NCBI GenBank assembly: GCA_019828545.1
Contig: JACVRA010000056.1
Coordinates: forward strand, 62,001 to 126,000
Source of the DNA: Paracamarosporium sp. OC-R06-R3
Lineage: Eukaryota; Ascomycota; Dothideomycetes; Pleosporales; Didymosphaeriaceae
Direction: 5' to 3'
DNA: 64,000 bases
A program made the position numbers and the translations under genes. The notes under the pieces are model-generated. The model did not search any database. It was not told where the DNA came from and saw only the letters and a program-made list of their open reading frames with translations. Below, piece by piece: positions 47,223 to 58,575 of this stretch (position 1 is the stretch's first letter; each line of letters opens with the position of its first letter).

Positions 47223-50200
47223 ATGGATTCAAGGGATATGGATATGGAATATGAGCCTCAAGAGCGCGTAGTCGAAGCGATGGCTGAGACGAATACGAAT
47301 CTCTCCGGGCGACCTCGCGCGTCCCTACAACGCGCAGAAGCAGACACAGATACAAGCACGAACACAGGCGCAGACGCAGACTTCCTTTACAAAAAACAAT
47401 CCTCATCACACACTCACCTTCCAAATTCAGATCCAGGTTCAAATCCAGATACCAACCCCGACGACGAATGCACCGCCAACCACACACCCCGCGCCCTTTT
47501 CGAAGCCGCAAGAACCAACGACCTTCCCACGATATCTGCCCTCCTCGCCGCCGGGCTTTCCCCTGAAGTCGAAACTAACGACGCCTTCACACCCCTCACT
47601 ATCGCCATCAAAGAGAACCACATCCCCGCAGCACGCCTCCTCCTCGAGCATAGTGCCTCCCCACACCACCGTGCCCAACGCCTCCCACCCCTCGTGCACG
47701 CCGCCCTATCTCCCGTTCACGGCCCGGCACTAATGCAACTCCTCCTCTCTCACGGTGCAATTCTATCGACTGTTTCCGGACCAAGGAGCAAGACGGTACT
47801 ACACTGGGCTGCGGGTGGGGGATGCGCTTCCTCTGTTGATTTTCTGCTCAGGCAGATAAGAATGGATGTCGAGGGGCGGTGCGGGGGGTCTCGGACGGCA
47901 ATGATTCTTGCGGCGAAGCATGGACATGAAGAGGTTGTGAAGGTGCTGTGGGCTTACGGGGCGGATATAGGGGCGAAGAGCGAGAATGGGGGGTCGCCGC
48001 TGAGCTGGGCGGCGTGCAGTGGGCGGGTGGGGGTTGTGAAGTTTTTGGTTGACAAGGGCGTGGATGTTGAGATGAGGGATGGAATGGGTCATAGTAAGTT
48101 GGTTCGTGGATGGAGATTGAGATTGCAGGGCTGACTTGTGTGTAGCTGCATTGTCGCTTGCGAGTCACTTTGGGCATGAGGAGGTGGTGAATCTGCTCAT
48201 CGCTGCGGGGGCAGATGTTAATGCGAGGAGCGACGACCCAAAGGGTTTCACTCCCCTGATGGCTGCTGCGGACTCGAACGTTACCGACTCGAACGCTGCG
48301 GTCGTGGCGACGGCGCTGATAGCACACGGTGCGGATGTGCATGCCACGGACGCCAATGGTGACAGCGTGCTTGACATCGCCTTGCAGCATCGAAGCCAGG
48401 ATGTTGTAAATGTTCTCCTGGAAGCCATCGGAGGTGAGACATATCCGAAAGAAAGCGTAGCAGCGCAATTCGCCATGGCCAAAGATCATGCAGCGATCGA
48501 GGCGTTGATTGCAACTACCTCAGTCATGTACTCGTACATGGAGGTCCTTCTCGGCGAGCCCAAGAAGTACGCTTGGGTGGATTGGGTGTTGAAGCAAGGC
48601 GGGGAGCTGCTGAAGCCACAGGCCATGGCAAAGATGCTGCATGCCGCACTACAAGAGCACGATGTCGGCATGACAAAGTCCCTGATTCTGCACGGCTGTG
48701 ACGTGAACCGTATATTGGAGTCTGGCACAACGCCATTGGCGTTTGTAGTGGGCCGTGGTGTCCTCGATCTCGTCAAAGTTCTGCTCGATGCTGGAGCTGA
48801 TCCAAACCAGGCTGCACCTGGGCCGAGCAAGTATAGAGGAGCGAAGAAGACGCCCTTGGACTATGCGATCATCAACATGCGAGATGATGCGGACGAGATC
48901 GTGAATTTACTACTCAACACCGGCCGCTGCAGCATCAACAAGGGACCCGGCCTGAAATTCACTGCGTTCTCCTCCGCCCTGAGGAAAACCAAGAACACGG
49001 AATCCAAAGATGCCGCGCTCGATCTCGCTCGACGGATGATCGAGTCGATTCCAGATGTGAACGCCGACCGCGACGACAACGGGTGTACGCTCCTGCACGT
49101 AGCGACGTACCACCAGAGCCTAGAGATAATCGACTTCCTCCTCGATCGTGGAGCAAATATCGAAGCCGCCGCCAACGATGGAACAACGCCTTTCCTTCTA
49201 GCCTGCCAAACGGAGCCTGAATTCGCCATGCAAATACTCCAACGGGGCGCGAATCCCAAGACGAAAATCCACAAGACGAACGCCAGCGCCCTGCATGCCA
49301 TGGCCGCACAAAGCCAGATCTACCTCCCTTTGTTCGACAAACTAGGCTTGGACATTAACGAGCAGACGCTGAAAGGCTACACGCCTCTCGCCTGCGCCCT
49401 GAGCTGGGCCCACGAAGCCACCGCGCTGACACTCATGGAACGAGGCGCCCACGTAACCTGGAAAACAGAACGGAACCATACAGCGCTACACTTCGCCGCG
49501 CGGCACGGGCTGCACGCTGCTGCAGCGAAGATCCTCGAGCAAGGCATAGACGTAAACGCCGCAGACACCCGCGGCTGGCTTGCGCTACACGAAGCCTGCG
49601 CGACGGGCTCCCCAGCCGTAGTATCGCAGCTGCTGGACGTAGGCGCCGACATCGCGCGGCCTCTTCCCTCGGGCGACACGCCCCTGCACGTAGCCCTCAT
49701 CAACGAAAACGAAGACATCGCTCTCTTGCTGCTCGACCACGACGCAAACGTCGAAGCCCGAGCCTCCAAAAATAGAACTCCCCTCCATCTAGCAGCAGAC
49801 TATAATCTCTACCGCGCCGCGGAAGCCATATTGAAAGCTACGGGAGGCAGCACCGTAGACGCCGTGGACGACGACTCCTGGACGCCCCTGTGCTGCACTA
49901 GTTCGCCTGAGATCGCGGCTATGCTCATCAGGGCGGGCGCAGATGTGCAGTATGCGGATAAAGACGGGTGGACGCCGCTGCACCAGGCGGTGTTTAACGG
50001 GGACGAGGAGGTTGCGGTTCTGTTGGTGGAGGCTGGGGCTAGTCTTGAGGCGAGGACGACGGACGACGGGGTCTCGGGTTGGGAGCGGGCGGTGGATATG
50101 TGGAGGTGGAGTGGGAGGGGGAAGAGGCTGGTGCGGCCGGGGGTGCTGGGGATGGCGGAGGCGAGGAGGGAGAGGGGGAGGGGAGAGCGTGGGGTGGTGG

Positions 50201-50379
50201 GGGAGGAGAAGCGTGGAGGGGAGACGGGTGGAGCGGAGGAGAAGTGTGGAGGAGGGGAGATGGGTGGAGCGGAGGATGGAGCAGGGACGCAAGGGGAGGA
50301 GACTGCAATGGCAGGTAAGGATGTTGAAACGCTCGGAGACGACTTCGAGATGATCGGTGCGGACGAGCAGGTGAGCTGA
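47223..50379 (+). CDS. Ankyrin-repeat protein (about 20 repeats)
   Basis: Two exons (47223-48093, 48146-50379) join across a 52-nt intron and encode 1034 aa. After about 90 low-complexity residues come roughly twenty ankyrin repeats. They begin near residue 95 (TPRALFEAARTNDLPTISAL) and include TALSLASHFGHEEVVNLLIA across the splice junction, and TPLHVALINENEDIALLLLD and TPLHQAVFNGDEEVAVLLVE late in the protein. The C-terminal 90 residues or so are Gly/Glu/Arg-rich, encoded by purine-rich DNA with an internal duplication. No enzyme, NACHT or other effector domain was found, so it is probably an interaction scaffold. Stand-alone ankyrin proteins are abundant in filamentous fungi and most have no assigned role. 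Confidence 0.85.
50213..50277. repeat. Purine-rich short tandem repeat in the ankyrin gene
   Basis: Two similar units of about 33 bp, each containing a GTGGAGGGG-like block and a GGGTGGAGCGGAGG block. They sit in a G/A-rich stretch encoding the Gly/Glu-rich tail. Confidence 0.6.
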
Positions 50380-53300
50380 GTACCTGGCTCGTTCGTCGCT
50401 AGCACCCATCCATCTATATAAACCAAGCTACGATACAACACAATCACATTCACACTCAATCAACTAGACTTCCTCGTTGAAACTGGCATCCCACGCACGC
50501 ATTTGCATACCTACCTACCCACCATCACACTCAGTCACCGCCCTCCCGACCTTCGCTTCGCTTACACATCCCTCCCTAAGGCAGTACTCTTGCTCAAGAA
50601 AAAGCATGTGGATATAACACTTACTTACCCGGCAGTATTATATACTACCTCACACTACACACCCACCTATCCTTCCAGCACCATCCCATCCCATCCCATC
50701 CCAATTTAAGACCTATCCCTTCCCTCACGCACCACGTACGAAAACGACCTACGCACACCCACGCACAGCTACGCGGAACCCCCTCGTATCGACTCATCTC
50801 ACCTCAGCGCAAACATCCCGTGACCTCCCTCCCTCCCGCCTATACTCAAGCTCAAGCTCAAGCCCACGACATACATACGCAGAACATACATGCACGCGAG
50901 GGCCATCACTAAACTTCACTCCACACCACTCTCCTCTCCTCACAGCACCTATCGATAAACCAAACCAAGACACGCAGTCTAGACATGCCTGGACTCGGAC
51001 CCACGTACGTACGTGCGTCTCGGTCTGTCTGTGCATGTATCTCTGTGTGTGTGTGGCGTGTGTGGAGACGCACTGTAGTGCAGTGCACTCCGCGTTTTGT
51101 ATTTCCGGTGAGGGAGGGAGGGGGGAGGAAAGGGGATCCTCGCGTCTGAGAGGTATATGTGCGTGGGTAAGGGAAGGGTGGCTTGGGATGATGACGTTGG
51201 CGGGGTGTATGCGGTGGGGGTGTTAGTGGAGGAGGGGAGGGGGATGTGTGTGTGTGCATTGAGGGTGTTGGTAGTAGGGAGTGAGGGAGGGAGGGTTGGT
51301 AGATTACGTGAGGATATGGGATGGGATAGTGTGGATAGGATTCTCTGGTGCGATATATGTCGCGGTTTCCAGACGCACAATGCTAGACGTGGCATAGAGA
51401 GCCTGCTTGACTAGACTACAGAGTCCACTACACTACACTGCACCGCGCTACGGCACATGGCGAGGAGCAACATCCCACGCGTACTGTCTTGATGGTAGCA
51501 CGCAACGATCGGAGCTCTGCCATGCCGCTGGGCCAGAACAGGAAGGAACATAGCCTCGCGCTCATCTCGCAGCGGCGAGGCGTGAGCTTATTTCGACGAC
51601 AGGCCGCGCTCGGGACGAACGAGTGCGCTGGGGCGCGCGCTGCGTCGGACATGGCACGACGGACACGGTTGTTTCACGGGGGCACGCACAAGTGGAGAGC
51701 TGGCTCGTCTCGTCTCGTCGCGTCGCAAGGGCAATGTCCGCGGGCGGGCAGGCGGGCGCGACGAAACATTGGATTCGATTCGTTTGATTCGATTCGATTC
51801 GCTCTGCCGTCGGGGATAAATTGGCAAGCGTTTACGAGATATGAGGTGGGGATCTTGTATCAGAGATGAAGAGTGGGCAATCAATCAGGCACAGTCACAT
51901 GGCGAGCAGAATGCACGATGCAAGGGGCCAAGATTGGCGAAATTCGTTGGGGCCTTCTCCAGTTTGCGTCGCGCTGGATGGGCCGGCCAGCCATCGCAAC
52001 TTGCCCCGCATCTGGTCGTGACTCGACTCGGCGCGCCATCGTCTATTGGAGAGGCTGTTTTTTTCAAAGGGTTATTGGTGATGCTTAGGGTTAGAGGCTC
52101 GGCGGGCTCTGGGCTGGGATCGCTGCGTGTCGTGATCGTCTTGCATTTGCATTGGGGGTAGATCCGTGCCTTTTGTGCTCCAAGCAGAGAAGTTTGTCAA
52201 AGCAGAGTGAACCGCTATTGTGGCGGGAATTAGGCGTTAGGCTGGCTGGGTTTTCATGGCACGATGCTGACGGCGAGAAACAGTGGCACGTTGAAATTGA
52301 AGCGCGGCGTTGCGGCGACCGGCGTGTTCGACAGGGCCTGAGTTTTCGTGTGGCGGTGTGCACAGCGCACGGAGATTGGTTGGATGGAGATTCTAGGGGG
52401 ATCTTCAGCGGCTGTTATCGATGGGGAGCCGTGCGAAGCGCGCTGAGAGATGAAAATGCAGAGGGCGAGGGCGGCGTTGGCGTTTGATCTTCTGTTGGGC
52501 GTGGTGGCGGCGAGTGGATCTGAGACGGGTGTGTCATGGGAGCTGTGGCAGGCTGAACCGTGGCTCTGGCCCGGCCGTCGAGCGTGAACGACGTGGGTGG
52601 GTGGTGAGGTGGTGATGCCCCTTTTTTCACGTGAGACGCCTCGCAAGGTACAGGGTGCCACATCAGCCGAGGGCATCGGCCAAGGTTCACAGCACCCGCG
52701 TCCATGCGCGCGCAGGGGTGCTAGTTAATCAATCGGGGAGAGGCTGCGCAATCGTGCAGAGGGCGCGTCGCCGGTGCTCTTCAGGGACGCAGAGGCGGCT
52801 GGCAGCAGCACACCATGGCACAGAGAGAGCGTGGGCGGGCGGGCATCCATCGTGAGCAGCGATAGATAGCGTGAGAGGGCGGGCAGTTTGGCAAAGGGCC
52901 AGTGCCATGCCGGCTGCACAAGGGTCTCGTGCTCTAAACGGGGATCGGCGCCTGAATAGCCCGCAATTCGCCGGCGAGCCTGCACTACAGAGCTTGGGCC
53001 GCCTGGCATGGTGAATGCGATGCTGGCGGGCGTTGTGCAGAGGCTGGCGATGGGAGGGATAAAGTTGTGGGTGTTGGTTGGTGTTGCACGCCCGCGCTCT
53101 GAGAGCACCGCGACTCGGTCCGACGCAGCAGCAGGGCGGGCGGCTGGGAGCGGGCAAGGCAACACGGTGCTGCAAGATATCGATGGCGAGGCTTTCTGCA
53201 GAATGATACAATGGGCTGCGGGGGTCGACAGGCAGGCAAATAAGAGCGAGGGCTGTGGGAGCGCGGCAGAGGCCGCCGTCTCTTCCTTGTCTCGTGAGGG

Positions 53301-53847
53301 GACAGAGGTTGGACAGCTGCGGAGGGGCAGGTCAGGCGATCAAGACCGATAGCAGATTGTCAGCAGCGACAGCAGCAGCAGCAGTGAATGTACCCTCGGC
53401 GTCCTGCCCATCGCCGTGCCTGTGTGCTGCGCGGCCCGTATGCACACGCATAACACAGTCGAGTCGCGTTCATTCGACGGCGCGAGGGCCAGGCGTGGTG
53501 CTGCGAGCGGGTCTGCGGCGGCTGCAAAGGACGTGCTGCAAAGACAAATTTCGGTACATCCCTGCAGCGCCCCTAGCAACCAACCCTCGCACCTTAAAAC
53601 TCTCCCAACCCTTTCGTGGCGTCCTGTTCCTCCCTCATTCTCTACCTCTCACCTTTGCTCTACATCCCCGAGCCCTTCTCCGCCGAAGCTGCCACCTGCC
53701 GGCACAGTGCCTTCTTCTTTCCGTACGTTTTTGTAATTCACCCCCGAGCTTGTCTCAACCCCCCACGCCCGTCACATCCACTGCGCGTGCCACCCGATCC
53801 CTCTTACATACCGCCGCATCACCAGCACGCTCGCACCCCCCGCAACC
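50380..53847. other. Long 3.5-kb intergenic region with skew flip and microsatellites
   Basis: From 50400 to 51000 the plus strand is A+C-rich, including (CCATC)n at 50681-50702. From about 51000 to 51320 it becomes G+T-rich (GTGTGTGTGTGG, GGGAGGGAGG). After 51420 it is G+C-rich with (GATTC)n at 51772-51800 and (CAG)n at 53361-53384. Open frames occur on all strands, as expected for G+C-rich noncoding DNA, and none resembles a family. The last kilobase probably holds the promoter and leader of the Meu6-like gene. Confidence 0.45.
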
Positions 53848-56079
53848 ATGTCCGCCGCCGTAGAACACCCGCTCGTCGAGCCCCAGCAGTCTGTCCCCGT
53901 CCAGGAGGCCAGCACCGCCGAGCCCACCACTGCACCCGCTGCCCCTGCGACCGAGGAGAAGCCCGCCGAGGCCGCCGCGCCTGTTGAGGAGCCGGCCAAG
54001 ACCGAGGGCGAGGCTGCCGCTCCCGTCGAGGAGAAGAAGGAGGAGAAGCCCATCGAGCCCATCTACAGCGGCGCTCTGGGCTACAAGGCCCCCGGCCTCA
54101 AGAAGTGCGTCTGATAGCGCTGACTCGTGGGTGCGCCAGCTGACTGTTTGATAGCGCATTCCGCTTCTCCAAGAAGTACTTCTGGTTCGGTGAGGAGGCC
54201 GCCGTCCCCGCGTCCAGCCTGACCCACTACCTTCGCGGCGAGAAGGCTGACGTTGCCCACCCGACTGCTGCCTGGTCCAGCGTCACCGGCAAGGGCCTGC
54301 TCTACTTTGTCAAGCACGCCGACGAGAAGGCCACGCCTGCTGGTGTCTTGAACCTGGTACGTTGACTGACGCTAGTATGCGACCCATCTGCTAACGCGTC
54401 CAGGCCGATGCTGCTGAGCTCTCCAAGGACGGCGCCGTCGCTTTCCACTTCAAGCTCAACGGCCACAAGCACACCTTCGAGGCTCAGACCGCCGCTGAGC
54501 GCAATGGCTGGTTCGTCGCCGTCGAGAAGGCCATTGAGGAGGCCAAGGCTTCCAAGGAGACCATCGTCGCCAACGAGACCTACAAGGAGGAACTCGCCAA
54601 GCTGGGTAAGTTTTGCAAATTATTTTTTTTTCTTCTGCCCCCGACGCGTCGCATCGCGTCGCGACATCATAAGGGGTTGCATTCGCTTGTTCCCGCACTG
54701 CAGACGCACTGACGCCCCACAGGCAAGCCGACTACGCTAGCTCCTGCCGCTGCCGCCAGCAGCTCCACTCCTAAGAAGAGCACCGACGTTGCGCCCAAGC
54801 CCGCGGAGGGTGAGGCTGCTGCCGCCGAGGAGGCTGCTGCCCCGGCCCGCGCTGGATCTTCCTCTTCCAGCTCCTCTGACGAGGAAAAGAAGAAGAAAAA
54901 GGCCGCCAAGAGCAAGAGCCGCTCCGTTTCTCGCGGCAAGCGTGCCTCCATCTTCGGTGGTCTCCTCGGAAAGAAGGACAAGGCCGAGGAGAAGGTTGAG
55001 GAGAAGAAGGAGAAGTCCGAAGAGAAGAAGGAGGAGAAGGATGAGGCCGCTGCTCCGGCCGAGCCTGCCGCTGAGGGTGAGTTTTTTTCCAGAATCCTTT
55101 TTCGCAGTCGAAACTAACAATGACAGCCTCCACTGATGCTCCCGTGACTGCTCCTGTCATCACCTCTGAGGTTCCCCCGGTCGAGGCGGCCAAGACTGAA
55201 GAGGCTGCTCCCGTTGAGGAGAAGAAGGTCGAGGAGAAGAAGGCTGAGGAGAAGCCCAAGCCCACCAAGCGTGGCTCCATCTTCGGCAACTTCGTTGAGA
55301 AGCTGAAGAGCCCCACTCACGAGAAGAAGGAGGCTGATCTCGTCCCTGCTGTTCCGGCCAAGGAGGCTGAGACTACCGAAGCCCCCAAGGTCGAGGAGCC
55401 CGCCAGTGACGCAGCTCCCGTGCTTCCTCCTGTGGCTCCCGTCGAGGCTGCTCCTCTCGACAGCACTACCACCGAAGTGCCCAAGGTTGAGGAGACCAAG
55501 CCTGCTGCTACCACTCCCCACAAGGAGAAGTCGTTCTCTTTCGGCAAGTTCCTCGGTGGCAACAAGGAGAAGGCCAAGTCTCCTGCCACTGAGAAGGCCC
55601 CCGAGCTCCCCAAGACCGAGGAAGCCCCCAAGGTTGAGGAGACCCCCGCTGTCGGTGCCCCTGCTGCTGTCGAGCCCACCACCGAGGCTCCCAAGGAGGA
55701 GGCCAAGGAGGAGGCTGCCGCTGAGGCCGTCACCACCCCTCCCGCCACCAAGGAGAAGAAGCGTGGCTCCATCTTCGGTGCCCTTGGCAGCAAGAAGGAG
55801 GGCGACGACAAGGCCCGCAGTGGCTTTGGCGGACTGTTCCGCGCCGCCAGCAAGGCCGGCAAGCCCAAGAAGGAGAAGGAGGTGACTCCCGCCGCCAAGG
55901 TCGACGAGGCCGCCGAGCCCAAGGAGGAGAAGACGGACGTCGCTCCCATTGCTGAGGAGACCAAGGATGCCCCTGCTGCCGACGCTGCCGAGCCCGCCGC
56001 CATTGGCGACGTGGTCCCGGAGGCTGTCGCAGTAGGGCAGGACTCGAAAAGCACGCCACAGGTCTCTGCCACTGCATAA
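53848..56079 (+). CDS. Meu6-like PH-domain protein with charged repetitive tail
   Basis: Five exons (53848-54104, 54155-54356, 54404-54605, 54723-55076, 55127-56079) have introns of 50, 47, 117 and 50 nt and encode 655 aa. The N terminus is Ala/Glu/Pro-rich. Residues about 75-235 form a PH-like domain (YSGALGYKAPGL, FSKKYFWFGEE, HKHTFEAQTAAERNGWFVAVEKA). The remainder is a Lys/Glu/Ala/Pro-rich disordered tail with repeated short motifs: RASIFGG, RGSIFGN, SFSFGKF and RGSIFGA. The family is named after fission yeast Meu6 (meiotic expression up-regulated) and its role is poorly defined. Lipid binding is plausible for a PH fold but not shown. The tail's Ser within basic contexts suggests phosphorylation sites. 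Confidence 0.85.
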
Positions 56080-57379
56080 AGTATGGTGGGAAGATCCCTC
56101 GTACGTCAACGACAGCCATGATGGAATGACGGAAAAGCAAAGACAGCGTTCGTCGCTTGTTTGACCGCACGGCTACACCCCCCCAAAATACCCCCAGGAC
56201 GCCACTTTGGTGCGAGTCCTGGACCGCGTTCCCCTGCACATTTCCTCTCCTATATACCCAAGTTTTGTTCGACCAACTCGAGTTCGTTCGTTTTCCTTGC
56301 GGGTCACGATCTGCCTAGGGCATTGACATGTTTGGTTGGACGGATCATGTGTTGCCTGTTCGGTGCTTGTGTCCACGGCTTCTTGTCTAGATTGATACCA
56401 CTCTGCACCTGTTTTTCCATGTCTTTTTTTCTTTTTGATACCAATGTTTGTTTGGTTCTGGCTGTCGTTCACCATGGTCGTTTATCGCGCAATACCCCTG
56501 ATACCCTGCGTGCAGCCTTATGAGGTGTGCACGAGCGGCCACTAGGGCACCATGCACCTAATAATCTCTAATAGAAAATGGATGCGTTCTTTTTGCTGCA
56601 AGCGGATGGTGTGCGTGATGCGTCGTTCGTATTTTTTTCTCCCTGGGGTATTGGAAATAAGGTGATGCAGCACTTGCTTGTGAAATCAGGATTCTCGTAG
56701 CTCGGCGTGGTGTGAGGACGGGGCGAATCAGTGGGGGCAGAGGCGGCTCCACTGTAGCTGTGGCGCTTGTGCATGACGAGGGCAAATGCGCGCCCCGTCC
56801 TGTCCTGTCGGCATGTCCACATCGAGCTGGACGCATACTGCTTCTTGCGGCGCGCATACAAGAGAGGCTGTTCCTCGGCCTGCTCTGCTCTGCGGTCTTT
56901 TTTCGTTTCCAGCCTTCGCGCCGTAGCACTGCGTCAGTCGGTTGTGTTGCGCACGCCCTTGTGCGAGATCTCCCACCTCCCCCCCCCCCCTCCTCTCGCG
57001 TCTCCTCTTCTCCTCTTTCTGCACTGATCGGATCGCATCTGAGTGAGGGGTTTACATACGGACTTGGGCCTGCGGACGTGCGCGCTGAGGAGAGATACCT
57101 TACTTACCTTCCTACTACCTACTTACCTACCTATCTAATACCTTCCCCGCAGTTCGCAGTCGACGGTGCTGCGCCTCGCCTCGCCTCGCCCCGCCTCGCG
57201 TTGCACTCTGCTCCTCTCGTGCTCGTGCGTGCCGTCGTTTTTCTTGCTCGCTCGCTCGCTCGTTTTCAAGGGAGCTGCCGGCCTGCTTGCTTGCTTGCTT
57301 GCTCATGTGTACTGCGCTGGTGGCGTAGGTGGATTCTTTGCTAAGTGTTGAGGGCTTGTGCCGGGAGTTGGACTGGAAT
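56080..57379. other. Spacer with microsatellites before the UBTD gene
   Basis: A 1.3-kb region. The UBTD-proximal part is packed with short tandem repeats: CTTAC/CTAC words at 57099-57136, (CGCCT)n at 57171-57199, (GCTC)n at 57244-57263 and (CTTG)n at 57283-57303. These probably lie in the promoter or leader. No gene was recognised. Confidence 0.5.
57171..57303. repeat. Clustered microsatellites (CGCCT, GCTC, CTTG)
   Basis: Three different simple repeats occur within 135 bp immediately upstream of the UBTD-type start codon. Confidence 0.8.
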
Positions 57380-58575
57380 ATGGTGAGTAGCTTGGAGAGT
57401 TGAGGCTGGCTGGCTGGGTGTCTTCTTTGCCTCGCGAGACATGATGCGAGCGTATGTGTCTGAGCTGCTGAAGGCGGGCCTTGTCTTAGGACAGGTCGTG
57501 GAGCAGTTCGGAGCTTGCAGAACGTCTCACGTCCGTGTCTGATGGTGGTGCCAGCTAGCTATCACGACTACAGAAGCTCAGCTTCGCACTGAAAAACCCC
57601 CCAGCTAACTCTCCACCACACAGGGCTGCTGCGCTTCCCGCCCCGCCCGCGGCGACGCGCCCGCAAACCAACCCAGCGCCTCGCAGCGCAACATCAACGA
57701 CCCGACGCCCCCAGGCCCCTCGACCGTATCCTCCCCCCGCGGCTCCGCCTCCCACCCAACCACCTCGCCCCGACCAAACGCCCCCCTCAAACCCCTCGAC
57801 CCAGCCCACCGCTCCAAGCTCCCCAAATCCCTCACCACCACCTCCCCCCACAGACCACACGTCCCCCTCGGCGGCGGCGGGAGTCTCCCACCCAGCCTCA
57901 CCCCGCAATGGACGCGCCGCCGCCTCGACAAAGAACGCACAGACTGGTGGGACACGCGCACGACGGGGTCCCCTGAGATCTGGGCTGCGCTGCGCAGCAT
58001 GGTGCGCGCGCTGCAAGCCGGCGATGTACGAGGGGCGCAGGTCCTGCTTGATGCGGCCGAGTGCACGTGTCCGAACGGGATGCTGTGGCGGGGGATTTTC
58101 GATGGGCGCGGCGAGTGGTACAAGGTTCCTGAGTGGATTGTTGTGGAGCCTGAGGGGGTGGTTGAGGAGGGTGGGGATGAGGGGAGTGTGCGTGAGGAGG
58201 ACGAGGACGAGGCTAAGGAAGAGGGGGAGTTGGGTGAGGTGGTCAAGGTTAAGTGTAGGTTGAGTTCTTCCGGGAGGGATTATGGGGTTGAGGTTAGGAG
58301 GGGGGAGCGCGTGGGGAGCTTGGTTGCTAAGTTGAAGGTTAAGGCTGGGGTGAGTTTTCCGTTTCCGTTTCCGTTTCCATTATACGTGGGAAGGCGCAGT
58401 GTGTGAGGTGCGCTGGGCTTGCTTGGGCTGGGCTGATACTGTGTAGCTGAGTCCCTTTGCGTCGGTTCGCATTGTCTACGGCGGCAAGGTCATCGACGAA
58501 CATCAGCCGCTTGAGTCGCATCCGTTCTGGAACTACGACGCTAAGCATGTGCTCGTCGCTATGGTTTTCGAGTAG
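57380..58575 (+). CDS. Ubiquitin domain-containing protein (UBTD1/2 type)
   Basis: Three coding exons (57380-57382, 57624-58349, 58447-58575) encode 285 aa. The first contributes only the ATG; a 241-nt intron follows, then GGC TGC TGC GCT TCC. The product thus begins MGCCASR: Gly2 with Ser6 fits N-myristoylation, and Cys3/Cys4 fit palmitoylation. After a Pro-rich segment comes the UBTD N-terminal domain (about 95-180, WTRRRLDKERTDWWDTR and GSPEIWAALRSMVRAL). An acidic linker precedes the C-terminal ubiquitin-like domain (about 210-285, VRIVYGGKVIDEHQPL). Human UBTD proteins bind E2 and ubiquitin-pathway partners; the fungal role is not defined. The start-codon intron is inferred from the strong GTGAGT donor and CACAG acceptor and from the family's MGCC start. 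Confidence 0.88.

Noticed and set aside
48165..50459. Minus-strand frames of up to 216 aa opposite the ankyrin gene
   Set aside because: Their composition mirrors the ankyrin coding strand and the purine-rich tail; they carry no domain.
51489..53352. Long open frames on both strands in the G+C-rich spacer
   Set aside because: They overlap each other in several frames, are Arg/Pro/Ala-biased as expected of chance frames in G+C-rich DNA, and show no family motif.
55114..56109. 331-aa and 251-aa minus-strand frames opposite the Meu6-like gene
   Set aside because: They are antisense shadows of the Lys/Glu/Ala-rich tail (Leu/Gly- and Ser/Ala-rich), and the plus-strand gene has coherent introns.
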